NCBI RefSeq assembly: GCF_000469505.1
Contig: NZ_KI272827.1
Coordinates: 1-8,483, forward strand
Direction: 5' to 3'
From: Leptotrichia sp. oral taxon 215 str. W9775
GTDB taxonomy: Bacteria > Fusobacteriota > Fusobacteriia > Fusobacteriales > Leptotrichiaceae
Length of the DNA stretch: 8,483 nucleotides
The notes beneath the pieces are model-generated. The model ran no database searches and had not been told where the DNA came from. It saw nothing but the letters and a program-made list of their open reading frames with translations. Positions 1-7,454 of this stretch are shown in pieces. How positions within the stretch are numbered: position 1 is the stretch's first letter; every line of letters starts with the position of its first letter. Position numbers and translations under genes: made by a program.

Positions 1-23
1 TCAAATTTTATTTCCTTTGTCAA
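1..23 (-). promoter_or_regulatory. Probable strong leftward promoter, -10 lost off the window edge
   Basis: On the minus strand a perfect -35 hexamer TTGACA is read at positions 23-18. The 17 bases left of it (17-1) are a spacer of ideal length, so the -10 box would fall just outside the window and cannot be checked. Upstream of the -35 are runs of A (minus strand) at 28-33, 37-43, 47-54, 56-60 and 62-66. These resemble an UP element or phased A-tracts and would suit a highly expressed gene. A Shine-Dalgarno-like AAAGGA (19-14) also lies here, so the same bases could instead be the ribosome site of a gene starting immediately left of the window. The target gene is unknown. Confidence 0.45.
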
Positions 24-158
24 CAGGTTTTTTCCATTTTTTTGAATTTTTTTTCTTTTTATTTTTCAACACTGTTTTTTCAACATTTAAAAACTCAAAA
101 ATTTCACTGTAATTACTGATATTAAAAATATTTTTATATAATTTTCAACATTTCCACA
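17..158. repeat. Cluster of DnaA-box-like 9-mers (TTTTCAACA)
   Basis: The exact 9-mer TTTTCAACA occurs at 63-71, 77-85 and 142-150, all in the same orientation. Two near copies accompany it: TTGTCAACA at 17-25 and ATTTCCACA at 150-158. The last abuts the third copy and is close to the TTATCCACA/TTTTCCACA DnaA-box consensus. The exact 9-mer differs from that consensus by one base (A for C at position 6). The surroundings are extremely AT-rich, as in an origin or a dnaA control region. Another exact copy lies at 1252-1260 inside the BI-1 gene, so single copies mean little; the clustering is the signal. The function as DnaA sites is inferred. Confidence 0.5.
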
Positions 159-187
159 TGTAATTAATTTTTTTCAAATTAATTACA
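159..187. repeat. 12-bp perfect inverted repeat
   Basis: TGTAATTAATTT (159-170) and its exact reverse complement AAATTAATTACA (176-187) flank a 5-base TTTTC spacer. The stem is almost all A/T and no T-run follows on either strand, so it is a poor intrinsic terminator for the MazG-like gene that ends at 252. It sits directly beside the DnaA-box-like cluster. It could be a regulator-binding palindrome or part of an easily melted region. Only the symmetry is seen; the role is unknown. Confidence 0.7.
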
Positions 188-251
188 ATTTCGAATAATA
201 ATTACTCTTTTTCTTTTTTTAATGCTATATTTTATAATTAAATTTTAAAAA

Positions 252-644
252 TTATAGATATTTTTTTATTATTTTTTTTATATCTGGTGGAAAATAGTTT
301 GGCCCTTTTATTACTTTTCCATCTTCTCTATATATAGGATTACCGTTTTCATCCAGTTTACTTAAATTACTTCTATGTATTTCATCAAACACTTCCTCAA
401 TTATATGCTGCATTCCATGTTCTATTATTGTTCCGCAAAGAATATACATCATATCTCCCAGAGCATCTGCAACTTCTACTATATCACCATTTTTTGCCGC
501 TTCAAGATATTCTTCATTTTCTTCCTTCATTAAATCAAATCTTAAATTTTCTTTTTGATTTTCAAGTTTCCCTATTGGTTTTTCTGAATTTCCTAACTTA
601 TATATTCTATGAAATTCTTCAACACATTTTATTTGCTTGTTCAC
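252..644 (-). CDS. MazG-like nucleoside triphosphate pyrophosphohydrolase
   Basis: This is a 130-residue cytosolic protein of the all-alpha NTP pyrophosphohydrolase superfamily (MazG / PRA-PH / HisE-like fold). These enzymes cleave an NTP to NMP plus pyrophosphate using Mg2+ and often remove non-canonical or damaged nucleotides. The metal-binding signature is visible: E41-E42-x-x-E45, then after 11 residues E57-x-x-D60, with a further acidic D64 one turn on. The second half (about 81-121) has the EVFDEIHRSNLSKLDENG-type stretch and a PNYFPPDI tail. That tail is typical of stand-alone single-domain members and would complete the substrate site. Length fits a one-domain enzyme, against about 260 residues for two-domain MazG. 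The start is GTG, supported by a near-perfect SD. The gene is last of the leftward set, with about 158 bp and a palindromic repeat separating it from the BI-1 gene, so it may have its own promoter. The exact substrate cannot be told from sequence. Confidence 0.85.
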   Translation of the reverse strand: MNKQIKCVEEFHRIYKLGNSEKPIGKLENQKENLRFDLMKEENEEYLEAAKNGDIVEVADALGDMMYILCGTIIEHGMQHIIEEVFDEIHRSNLSKLDENGNPIYREDGKVIKGPNYFPPDIKKIIKKYL

Positions 645-648
645 TTTT

Positions 649-655
649 CCTCCTT
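649..655 (-). promoter_or_regulatory. Ribosome binding site that fixes a GTG start
   Basis: The minus strand reads AAGGAGG at 655-649, a full match to the anti-SD core, followed by AAAA and then GTG at 644-642. No ATG stands at this position, so the SD decides the start. The 4-base spacing is a little short but usable. Confidence 0.8.
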
Positions 656-677
656 ATTTATACTATATAAATTGTAT

Positions 678-705
678 ATTATATTTTACGTAATATCTCT
701 ATAAA
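678..705 (-). promoter_or_regulatory. Possible promoter of the MazG-like gene
   Basis: The minus strand has a perfect -10 TATAAT at 683-678. Sixteen bases upstream is TTTATA at 705-700, a 4-of-6 match to TTGACA. It lies between the palindromic repeat and the SD, giving a leader of about 25-30 bases. In DNA this AT-rich a TATAAT is easy to find by chance, so support is modest. Confidence 0.35.
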
Positions 706-721
706 ACTATTTATTAAGAAA

Positions 722-785
722 GGACTGTCTCAAAAAAACTGAAAAATAATGCATAAACCATATTTTTTAATCTTTGAGATAGCCC
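722..785. repeat. 64-bp imperfect palindrome, IS-end or MITE-like
   Basis: The outer arms GGACTGTCTCAAA (722-734) and TTTGAGATAGCCC (773-785) pair over 13 positions with one mismatch and one G-T. The inner arms AAAAATAATG (742-751) and CATATTTTT (759-767) pair with one bulged base around the 7-base loop CATAAAC. The whole segment can therefore fold into one long hairpin. The outer sequence resembles the GGCTGTCTCAA-type terminal inverted repeats known from several bacterial insertion sequences (from memory, not searched). It begins 17 bases after the BI-1 stop. On the minus strand only a weak T-rich stretch follows, so it may double as a poor terminator. No transposase or clear target-site duplication is seen. 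Confidence 0.55.
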
Positions 786-802
786 CATTTCTAATCAATT
801 TA

Positions 803-1546
803 TTATTTTCTTCTTCCAAGTATTCTTAATATATATAAGAATAAGTTTACAAAATCCAAATACAAAGCTAATGCTCCATGTATCTCGATTTTATCAAGTA
901 TACCTGCATCTTCATGAAGTGCATATGATATTACATTATTTTTTATTCTGTTTACATCATATGCAATAAATACTATAAATACTGCAACTCCTAACATTGA
1001 AGATATCCACATTAATCCATCACTCTGAATAAAGAAGTTAATTCCTCCCATTACTATTAATGCTATTAAACCAACCATTAATATGGAACGATATTTACTC
1101 AAATCTTCTTTAGTTACATATCCATATATTGCAAGTACAGTAAACAGGACAACTGTTCCTGTAAATGCGGAAATAATTGCATATGGATCATAAATGGCTC
1201 CTATTGCTGAAAGAGTAATTCCAGTAAGCACTGAATAAACAAGGAATATCATTTTCAACACACTTGCACTTGCCTTATAAGTTAAAGCAGTAAATGTTAT
1301 TACAGCTACAAATTCAAGTACAAATGCAACCGGCACTACAAGAAAAGGAACTGTTCCATTTGAAAGTCCTATTAAAGTAAAGTATCCTGTCAATCCTGAT
1401 ATTAAAAGTCCTAAAACCATCCACAATATACTTCCTCTTACTTTTGATGCCGCCACTTTTTCAACTTCTTCATAAGTAAGATATCTGTTTTCAGAATGTC
1501 CATAATTATTTAATTCGTCAAAATCATTATAATCATCGTAATTCAT
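803..1546 (-). CDS. Bax inhibitor-1 / YetJ-YccA family integral membrane protein
   Basis: This 247-residue protein belongs to the BI-1 (TMBIM, formerly UPF0005) family. These are inner-membrane proteins; Bacillus YetJ is a pH-sensitive calcium leak channel and E. coli YccA modulates FtsH. Hydrophobic segments lie near residues 40-60, 66-88, 95-117, 121-142, 153-173, 179-198 and 222-243, giving the family's seven-segment layout. The family marks are IAYDVNRI, with D197, and LYLDFVNLFLYILRILG, with D231. These aspartates probably match the YetJ di-aspartyl pH sensor, though the loop between them is longer here. The N-terminus (1-21) is an acidic, Asn/Tyr-rich cytosolic tail and the C-terminus ends in GRRK. 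The ATG is preceded by GAGGTGAT (the GAGG core at 1559-1556, 9 bases away), a strong SD. It begins 80 bp after thrS with no clear terminator or good promoter between, so read-through from lptD-thrS is plausible. The transported ion or partner is not determinable. Confidence 0.88.
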   Translation of the reverse strand: MNYDDYNDFDELNNYGHSENRYLTYEEVEKVAASKVRGSILWMVLGLLISGLTGYFTLIGLSNGTVPFLVVPVAFVLEFVAVITFTALTYKASASVLKMIFLVYSVLTGITLSAIGAIYDPYAIISAFTGTVVLFTVLAIYGYVTKEDLSKYRSILMVGLIALIVMGGINFFIQSDGLMWISSMLGVAVFIVFIAYDVNRIKNNVISYALHEDAGILDKIEIHGALALYLDFVNLFLYILRILGRRK

Positions 1547-1626
1547 GAAATATCACCTCGTTTTTATAATTATATTTTTTACATTTAGAAATACTATGAC
1601 TAATTTTTACTGAAACATTGATTATA

Positions 1627-3537
1627 CTATTTTTTAAAAGGGACTTTTGACTCTTCAAGTAAAGTTTTTACTATTTCATCAACAGTCATATTTAAACTTT
1701 CCTGGGAACCAAATCTTCTTACATTTACTTCATTGTTTTCAACTTCATTTTTTCCTATGATAAGCTGTACAGGAATCTTCTGATCTCCGTTTGCTTCTCT
1801 TATTTTATATCCTATTTTTTCATCTCTTGTATCTATTTCTGCTCTTATTCCTTCATTTTGAAGTCTTTCATAAAGTTTTTCCGCAAAAGGAACCTGTTCT
1901 TTAGAAATTGTAAGAATTCTCACTTGTACAGGTGCAAGCCATGTTGGGAAAGCTCCTGCGTAGTGTTCTATCAATATTCCTATAAATCTTTCCAAACTTC
2001 CATACATTGCCCTGTGAATCATAACAGGCTCATGTTTTTCTCCGTCTGCACCAATATAACTCATTTCAAATCTTGTAGGAAGATTGAAATCCAGCTGAAT
2101 TGTTCCGCATTGCCATATTCTTCCGATTGAATCCTTCATTTTGAAATCAATTTTAGGTCCATAGAATGCTCCGTCACCAGGATTCAGTTTATATTCAATT
2201 CCTTTGTGTTCCAAAGCTGACTTAAGATTAGATTCCGCCATTTCCCATATTTCATCTGAACCTATTGCCTTATCAGGTTTTGTAGATAATTCAATATGAT
2301 ATTCAAATCCAAATAAAGTATAGAATTTATCGTATAAATCAATAATTTCAATAATCTGTTCTTCAATCTGTTCCTTTGTACAGAAAACGTGGGCATCATC
2401 CTGAGTAAATGCTCTAACTCTCATAAGTCCATGTAAGGCTCCACTGAATTCATGTCTATGTACAAGTCCCATTTCTCCATATTTCAATGGTAAATCTTTA
2501 TATGAATGTAAGTTATTCTTATAAGCGATTATTGAACCAGGACAGTTCATTGGTTTTATTGCATATTCCTTTTCATCAATAGTTGATGTATACATATTTT
2601 CACGGTAGTTAAACCAGTGTCCTGAAATTTCCCATAATTCCTTATCTAACATTATTGGAGTTTTTATTTCCTGATATCCTCTTTTTTTATGCTCAACTCT
2701 CCAAATTTCCTGAAGTTTATTAAATAATTCCACACCTTTTGGCATGAAGAAAGGGAATCCGGGACCATGTTCATCAACAAAGAATAAATCAAGCTGTTTT
2801 CCTAACTTTCTATGATTTCTTTTTTCAGCTTCTTCCATCATTTTCAGATATTCATCAAGTTCTTTTTTAGTTGTAAAAGCCACTCCGTAAATTCTTTGAA
2901 GCATTTTTTTATTTGAATCACCACGCCAGTAAGCCCCTGCAGTAGACATAAGCTTAAAAGCCTTAAGATATCCTGTAGACGGTATATGAGTTCCTCTACA
3001 TAAATCTACAAATTCTCCCTGCTGATAAATACTTACTTTATCTACTCCTAAATCATCGATTATTTCAATTTTATAGTCTTCTCCCATTTCAGCAAACATT
3101 TTCTTTGCATCTTCTGCACTCATTTCACTTCTTTTAAATTCATAGTTTTCCTTTACAATTTTTTCCATTTCCTTTTCAATTTTATCTAAATCTTCTTCAG
3201 TAAAAGGTTTTTCAGGATCAAAATCGTAGAAAAATCCATTTTCAATTACAGGTCCTATTGTAACTTTTGTTCCTGGAAAAAGTCTCTGCACTGCCTGTGC
3301 CATAATATGAGCGGCACTGTGTCTTGTAATCTCCAGACCTTTTTCACTTGTTGCTGTTATTATTTCAATTGTTCCAGGCTTCTCAATCAAATATGACGGA
3401 TCAACCTGTACTCCATCTATCACTGCACCGACAGTAGCTTTTCCCAGACTTGAGCCTATTGTTTTTGCAAATTCCACAACTGTCATTGGTTTTTCAAGTT
3501 TTCTGACACTTCCGTCAGGTAATATCATTTCTATCAT
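1627..3537 (-). CDS. thrS: Threonyl-tRNA synthetase
   Basis: Cytosolic class II aminoacyl-tRNA synthetase that charges tRNA-Thr; 636 residues, the full family length (E. coli 642). Domains in order: TGS (about 1-61), N2 editing domain (about 65-225), class II catalytic core (about 240-530) and anticodon-binding domain (about 535-636). The editing site that clears Ser-tRNA-Thr is intact, with H73, H77, C180 and H184. In the core the zinc ligands that recognise threonine are C332 (NCPG), H383 (DDAH) and H508 (IHRA). Motif 2 has R361-H-E and R373-V-R; motif 3 has R517 in GSLERF. All fall within two or three residues of their E. coli positions. The C-terminal IREANGDQKIPVQLIIG stretch replaces the commoner REAQLQKVPYMLIVG and looks like lineage variation. 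The ATG follows AAGGAG with 8-base spacing; M4 is a weaker alternative start. The stop is TAG. The gap to lptD is 33 bp, too short for a T-box leader, so expression probably depends on the lptD promoter. Confidence 0.97.
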   Translation of the reverse strand: MIEMILPDGSVRKLEKPMTVVEFAKTIGSSLGKATVGAVIDGVQVDPSYLIEKPGTIEIITATSEKGLEITRHSAAHIMAQAVQRLFPGTKVTIGPVIENGFFYDFDPEKPFTEEDLDKIEKEMEKIVKENYEFKRSEMSAEDAKKMFAEMGEDYKIEIIDDLGVDKVSIYQQGEFVDLCRGTHIPSTGYLKAFKLMSTAGAYWRGDSNKKMLQRIYGVAFTTKKELDEYLKMMEEAEKRNHRKLGKQLDLFFVDEHGPGFPFFMPKGVELFNKLQEIWRVEHKKRGYQEIKTPIMLDKELWEISGHWFNYRENMYTSTIDEKEYAIKPMNCPGSIIAYKNNLHSYKDLPLKYGEMGLVHRHEFSGALHGLMRVRAFTQDDAHVFCTKEQIEEQIIEIIDLYDKFYTLFGFEYHIELSTKPDKAIGSDEIWEMAESNLKSALEHKGIEYKLNPGDGAFYGPKIDFKMKDSIGRIWQCGTIQLDFNLPTRFEMSYIGADGEKHEPVMIHRAMYGSLERFIGILIEHYAGAFPTWLAPVQVRILTISKEQVPFAEKLYERLQNEGIRAEIDTRDEKIGYKIREANGDQKIPVQLIIGKNEVENNEVNVRRFGSQESLNMTVDEIVKTLLEESKVPFKK

Positions 3538-3570
3538 CTTTCTAACTCCTTAATTTAATTTATTATTTTA

Positions 3571-6500
3571 TTATAATCCTGCTCCAAACGATGGACTTCC
3601 TCCACTGTAATTAAACTGGATATTCTTTTCAGGGAAAGGTGTTATTCCAAATTTCAACGTAATAACAGGATAGTATCCCAATTTTTTATTATCAGGCTTG
3701 TCCCATTTTACTCCTGCTCCTATTTCCCATTCAACATTTTCAAATCTATGACTTAACGTGGCAAGTCCCAGAGTCAGTTTATTTACTCTTGTTGCGGCAG
3801 AAGAACTTTCGAATATTTCAGGGTCAGAAGAGCTTGGTGCACCATCTTTTACATACTGCACTTTTCCTCCAATCCACCATGGTTTGTCGGGATCTTCTCC
3901 AAACATGTACTTTGTTTCAAATTCGTGTTTTCTAAAATTATACTCACTTTTACGTCCTGGCAGATTTCTATAAATTCTGTCAGGTCTTTCCATCACATAT
4001 CTATAAGCTACAAAGAATTTCTCCAGATATCCTGCTTCCATTTTAAAAGTAAGATCATTTAATCTGTTCATTCCTTTTAAGCTTGTTGAATACAGTGAAT
4101 TTGAACCATCAATTTCTAAATCCAGACCAACTTGGAAATATTTCTTTCCTTTTCTTAATTCCTGAAGTTTTGAATTAAAATCATTCAGAGTAAATTTATT
4201 CTGTCTGTAGTTTTCCTCTTCAACGTAGCTTTTATAAGCCTGTTCCTCTTCATTGCTCAGGAATAATCTGTCATCGCTGTTTATTTCTATATTATCCAGT
4301 ACATTTTTACTTGAATCAGCAATAGAAAAACTTTGGGTATTTGAATCCTTCACAATATTCTTCTCTCTTGAAACAGAAACACTTCCAGAACTTTCATTTT
4401 CTCTTTTCAAATCCTTTTCATATTTAGGTTTAGCATTATTCTCGTATCTATACAGAAGACTTATTGTTGTGTAGTCACTTCCATGAGAATATCTGTCATC
4501 AGAGTCCACCAAAGGTGTATTATTTAAATCCCTGTATGTTTTTTTACCAAATCCATAGTTTACTCTGAAATAATGGTCTGATTCAAATTTCTTGTTTTTC
4601 ATTTTTTTAGTATCATAAACAAAACCTATTTTATGTGTTTCTGTTTTTAATTTTAAATTAGGTGTTCCAAATGAAGCGCTTGTTCCAAAAATATCATTTC
4701 TTTTGGTTCTTAAGTTTGTATACTCTATTCCCCATTCATTGAAATTCATGGAAAAAGTTCTTTCCCTTTCTAATTCCTTGTATGTTTTCTGATCCCATCC
4801 CATTGTTGTGTCAAAAGGATATATCTCTTTGTTTCTGTCGCTGTATCTATACAGGAAGTTATCTTCATTGTTTGATGTAAACCCATATTGCGCTTCCCTG
4901 TTAAGATTTCTTGAAGATTTAAAATCCTTAAATTCGTATTCTTCATTACTTTCAAAATCAAAGCTTACAAATCTTCTATTAGCAATATCTGCTTTAAAGT
5001 AATTTCTGACATATCTGTTTTTCAGCCAGTTATCACTGAAATGTCTGTCATCCCTTCCTGTAAAAATATAATTAAAGGTTACGTTTCCTACATGAACATT
5101 AAAATTATTCTTTAATCCTAGTGCATTGGAAGGTATCTCAATAATATCAAAGCCATTATACATTGCTCCATTTGCATCGGTTTTCTGGAATGAAACATCT
5201 GCTTCATTTGTAATCCTTACATCATATTTATTATCCGTCCGTGCCGTATTATCAAACATTGTAGTAAACAGTTTTGCATCCAATGTTGCTATATTCATAG
5301 AAGGTTTCTGCTTAATTTCTTCACCTGAGGTATTTTTTGCTATTTTATAACCTGTTCTCGAAGATATATCCTCAATTTTTCTTCCCCGATAAAATTCAGG
5401 TACATAAACATCTGAATAATCCCTGTTTTCAAATCCAAAATTAAAGGCAACATAAGAATTTCTAAGAGGTAAATCAATCTTATCATTTCCTACGTTTATC
5501 TTTTGTGATCTGTATTTTTCGTAAACTATTTTCTTTGCCCTTTTTATAATATCCGCATCTTCATACACTTTATAAATTCTGCTGTTATCATCGGTAACAG
5601 AATTTAGGAACATACTGTTAAAGTTAGGATTATCTCTTGTAAAATCATACTCATATTCCTTTTTTCTAATATCAACCTGCTTTGTCTCAGCACCAAAATA
5701 GAAATTATTTGTCAGATATTGTGGCAAAGTCTTAGGCTCATATCCAAAAAATTCACTTTGTCTGAAAGGATAGTAATTACCAAAAGTTAATCCCCATTCC
5801 TTTCTCTTGTCATAAGCTACTGTCTGTACCCATCTGTTTGAGCTTTCCAGCGAATGGAAATCCGCATCATCTCTTTCACGGAGATTTAGTATTTCTCCAT
5901 ATTCATCCTTATCTGAATCAACATAATCAAACTTAATTTTAGGTCCTCTAAGATCTATTGAATAACTTTCCTTTTTTCTGTAAGAATTTAAATCTCCAAT
6001 ATATCCAGGATTGATATCAATAAATTCTTCATTATCGACTTTTATTGCAACATCGCTGTTTCCATTTGTGTATTTCAAACTTTTATACAAATCAACGTCA
6101 GTTTTTCTAGGATCTATTTCATCCCTGTCAACAATATAATCATTTATTTTTGTAAGTTCCCTTAAAGCTTCCCTGTCATGTGTCCAGTAATAATCCAGAT
6201 TAAATTCACCGTTTTTACCAAGCTCCTGATTAATAGTAAAATCATAGAAACCTATCTTTTTATACGAATTTACATAAGCACTGTAATCATCTTTAAGAAG
6301 AACGCCATCTGTAGCCCTCATTAAATTTGTAGTCATATTTTTATAAGTAAGATTCCATATACCGTATCCTAAATTATAGAAACTTCTTTCACTTTTTTCT
6401 ACCTTAGGGGTATTTACAACATTATGAGTCCATCTGAAATCCCATTCCCTCTGTTTATTTCCAAGTGGAACAACTACCCTGTTAACAAATATATTACCGC

Positions 6501-7257
6501 TGTTATTTGCTCCAAATCTGTAGTCATTTGAAAATTTCAATGCAAGTTTTTTCTTGGCACTTATTTCAAAATCAACAAATCCTTGTGCTAAAGGTCCTCT
6601 GTCATAGTCAAATCCCCATATACCAAAAAGTCCTCTGTCACTGTCTGAACCAATATAAGGAAACAAAGTGGCCCTCTGGCTTTCAGGCTTTAAAGATACC
6701 ACATAATATGGAAATTTAAACCATGTTTTTCCTCCGGCAACTACACTTATATCTTTAGCAACAACTTTTCTGTTTGGATAAATTTTCAGTTCCCTTGTAT
6801 TTACTTTATAGTTTGGATTCTCATACGGGCTCGTTGTGAACCATCCATTTTTTATCGTTATTTTACTAGGATACTCACTGAGGGTTTCTTCTCCTCCGTA
6901 ACGTAGCTTCAAATCATTGTCATAGCTTTCTGAACCTAATATCTTAGCTTTTTTTGTATCCATGTCAAAAATAACTTCATTTGCTTTTATAGTCTGTGTA
7001 CCTTGATTGAAAAGAACATTTCCGTATGCAAAAAGGACATTTCTTTTTGCAAGCTTTTTCAGATTATCTGATTTTATTGAAATGTCTCCATATTTCAGAA
7101 GTACTCCATCAGCTGCAGAAATAGATTCATTTTCTATGTCTATTACTGATTTTTCTGTTTCAAGATTTATAACCTCTTCCGTTCTGCTTTCCTTTACATT
7201 TGCAAAAAAAAGTACACAGAATAAAAAAGTGAATAATATTTTATATTTTATTTTCAT
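3571..7257 (-). CDS. lptD: LPS-assembly outer-membrane protein LptD (OstA), enlarged
   Basis: This 1228-residue protein is the outer-membrane translocon that inserts lipopolysaccharide in the outer leaflet, working with the lipoprotein LptE and the LptA bridge. It has a Sec signal peptide (MKIKYK, then hydrophobic 7-20) and an OstA-type beta-jellyroll (about 50-115: LLKYGDISIKSDN, VLFAYGNVLF, IKANEVIFD). The LptD linker follows (132-225: GWFTTSPYENPNYKV, FKFPYYVV, RATLFPYIGSDSDRGLFGIWG, RGPLAQGFVDFEIS). The rest is aromatic, alternating beta-barrel strands up to the C-terminus. It is far longer than E. coli LptD (784). Two charge-rich stretches near residues 534-600 and 940-1035 look like non-strand insertions and explain part of the excess. 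The only cysteine is C14 in the signal peptide, so the disulfides of proteobacterial LptD are absent; S143 stands where the usual TTC has Cys. The last residue is Leu, not the usual aromatic. The ATG follows AAGGG (8-base spacing) and a strong promoter. The identity is firm for the N-terminal half and inferred for the barrel. Confidence 0.9.
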   Translation of the reverse strand: MKIKYKILFTFLFCVLFFANVKESRTEEVINLETEKSVIDIENESISAADGVLLKYGDISIKSDNLKKLAKRNVLFAYGNVLFNQGTQTIKANEVIFDMDTKKAKILGSESYDNDLKLRYGGEETLSEYPSKITIKNGWFTTSPYENPNYKVNTRELKIYPNRKVVAKDISVVAGGKTWFKFPYYVVSLKPESQRATLFPYIGSDSDRGLFGIWGFDYDRGPLAQGFVDFEISAKKKLALKFSNDYRFGANNSGNIFVNRVVVPLGNKQREWDFRWTHNVVNTPKVEKSERSFYNLGYGIWNLTYKNMTTNLMRATDGVLLKDDYSAYVNSYKKIGFYDFTINQELGKNGEFNLDYYWTHDREALRELTKINDYIVDRDEIDPRKTDVDLYKSLKYTNGNSDVAIKVDNEEFIDINPGYIGDLNSYRKKESYSIDLRGPKIKFDYVDSDKDEYGEILNLRERDDADFHSLESSNRWVQTVAYDKRKEWGLTFGNYYPFRQSEFFGYEPKTLPQYLTNNFYFGAETKQVDIRKKEYEYDFTRDNPNFNSMFLNSVTDDNSRIYKVYEDADIIKRAKKIVYEKYRSQKINVGNDKIDLPLRNSYVAFNFGFENRDYSDVYVPEFYRGRKIEDISSRTGYKIAKNTSGEEIKQKPSMNIATLDAKLFTTMFDNTARTDNKYDVRITNEADVSFQKTDANGAMYNGFDIIEIPSNALGLKNNFNVHVGNVTFNYIFTGRDDRHFSDNWLKNRYVRNYFKADIANRRFVSFDFESNEEYEFKDFKSSRNLNREAQYGFTSNNEDNFLYRYSDRNKEIYPFDTTMGWDQKTYKELERERTFSMNFNEWGIEYTNLRTKRNDIFGTSASFGTPNLKLKTETHKIGFVYDTKKMKNKKFESDHYFRVNYGFGKKTYRDLNNTPLVDSDDRYSHGSDYTTISLLYRYENNAKPKYEKDLKRENESSGSVSVSREKNIVKDSNTQSFSIADSSKNVLDNIEINSDDRLFLSNEEEQAYKSYVEEENYRQNKFTLNDFNSKLQELRKGKKYFQVGLDLEIDGSNSLYSTSLKGMNRLNDLTFKMEAGYLEKFFVAYRYVMERPDRIYRNLPGRKSEYNFRKHEFETKYMFGEDPDKPWWIGGKVQYVKDGAPSSSDPEIFESSSAATRVNKLTLGLATLSHRFENVEWEIGAGVKWDKPDNKKLGYYPVITLKFGITPFPEKNIQFNYSGGSPSFGAGL

Positions 7258-7291
7258 ATTTTCAACCCTTATTTAAAGTTTTATACGTAAA

Positions 7292-7320
7292 ATTATAGCA
7301 TAATTTTGCTACTATGACAA
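7292..7320 (-). promoter_or_regulatory. lptD promoter, extended -10 type
   Basis: The minus strand has -35 TTGTCA (7320-7315, 5 of 6), a spacer of exactly 17 bases, and a perfect -10 TATAAT (7297-7292). The -10 is preceded by TGC, which makes an extended -10. Transcription should begin near 7285, giving a leader of about 28 bases to the lptD ATG. It probably serves thrS too, and perhaps the BI-1 gene. Confidence 0.75.
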
Positions 7321-7454
7321 TGTGAAAAGACTTTTTTATTTATTAATGCCTTTATTGTATCTTTACTAAAATTAAAAAACCAAAATTAAATAATGTATTA
7401 GATTAATTTTGTTATGTTTCTGTTATATATATTATAAATAAACTGAGAATTTTG

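Noticed and set aside
159..187. Intrinsic terminator for the MazG-like gene
   Set aside because: The stem is nearly all A-T and no T-run follows it on the minus strand, so it lacks both parts of a standard terminator.
1547..1626. Promoter for the BI-1 gene in the gap after thrS
   Set aside because: A TATAAT is present on the minus strand (1574-1569), but no acceptable -35 lies 16-18 bases upstream. In DNA this AT-rich the -10 alone is not evidence.
1858..2130. Open frames on the + strand inside thrS and lptD (for example 1858-2130, 4253-4474, 5126-5350)
   Set aside because: They lie antisense inside strongly supported genes, lack SD sites and domain features, and reflect codon use of the opposite strand.
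3538..3570. T-box or other leader control of thrS
   Set aside because: Only 33 bp lie between lptD and thrS, holding just the SD. There is no room for a T-box, and no specifier or antiterminator structure is visible.
7216..7218. C14 of LptD as a lipoprotein attachment cysteine
   Set aside because: The preceding residues (TFLF) do not form a lipobox, the hydrophobic core continues past the cysteine, and LptD family members use ordinary signal peptides.
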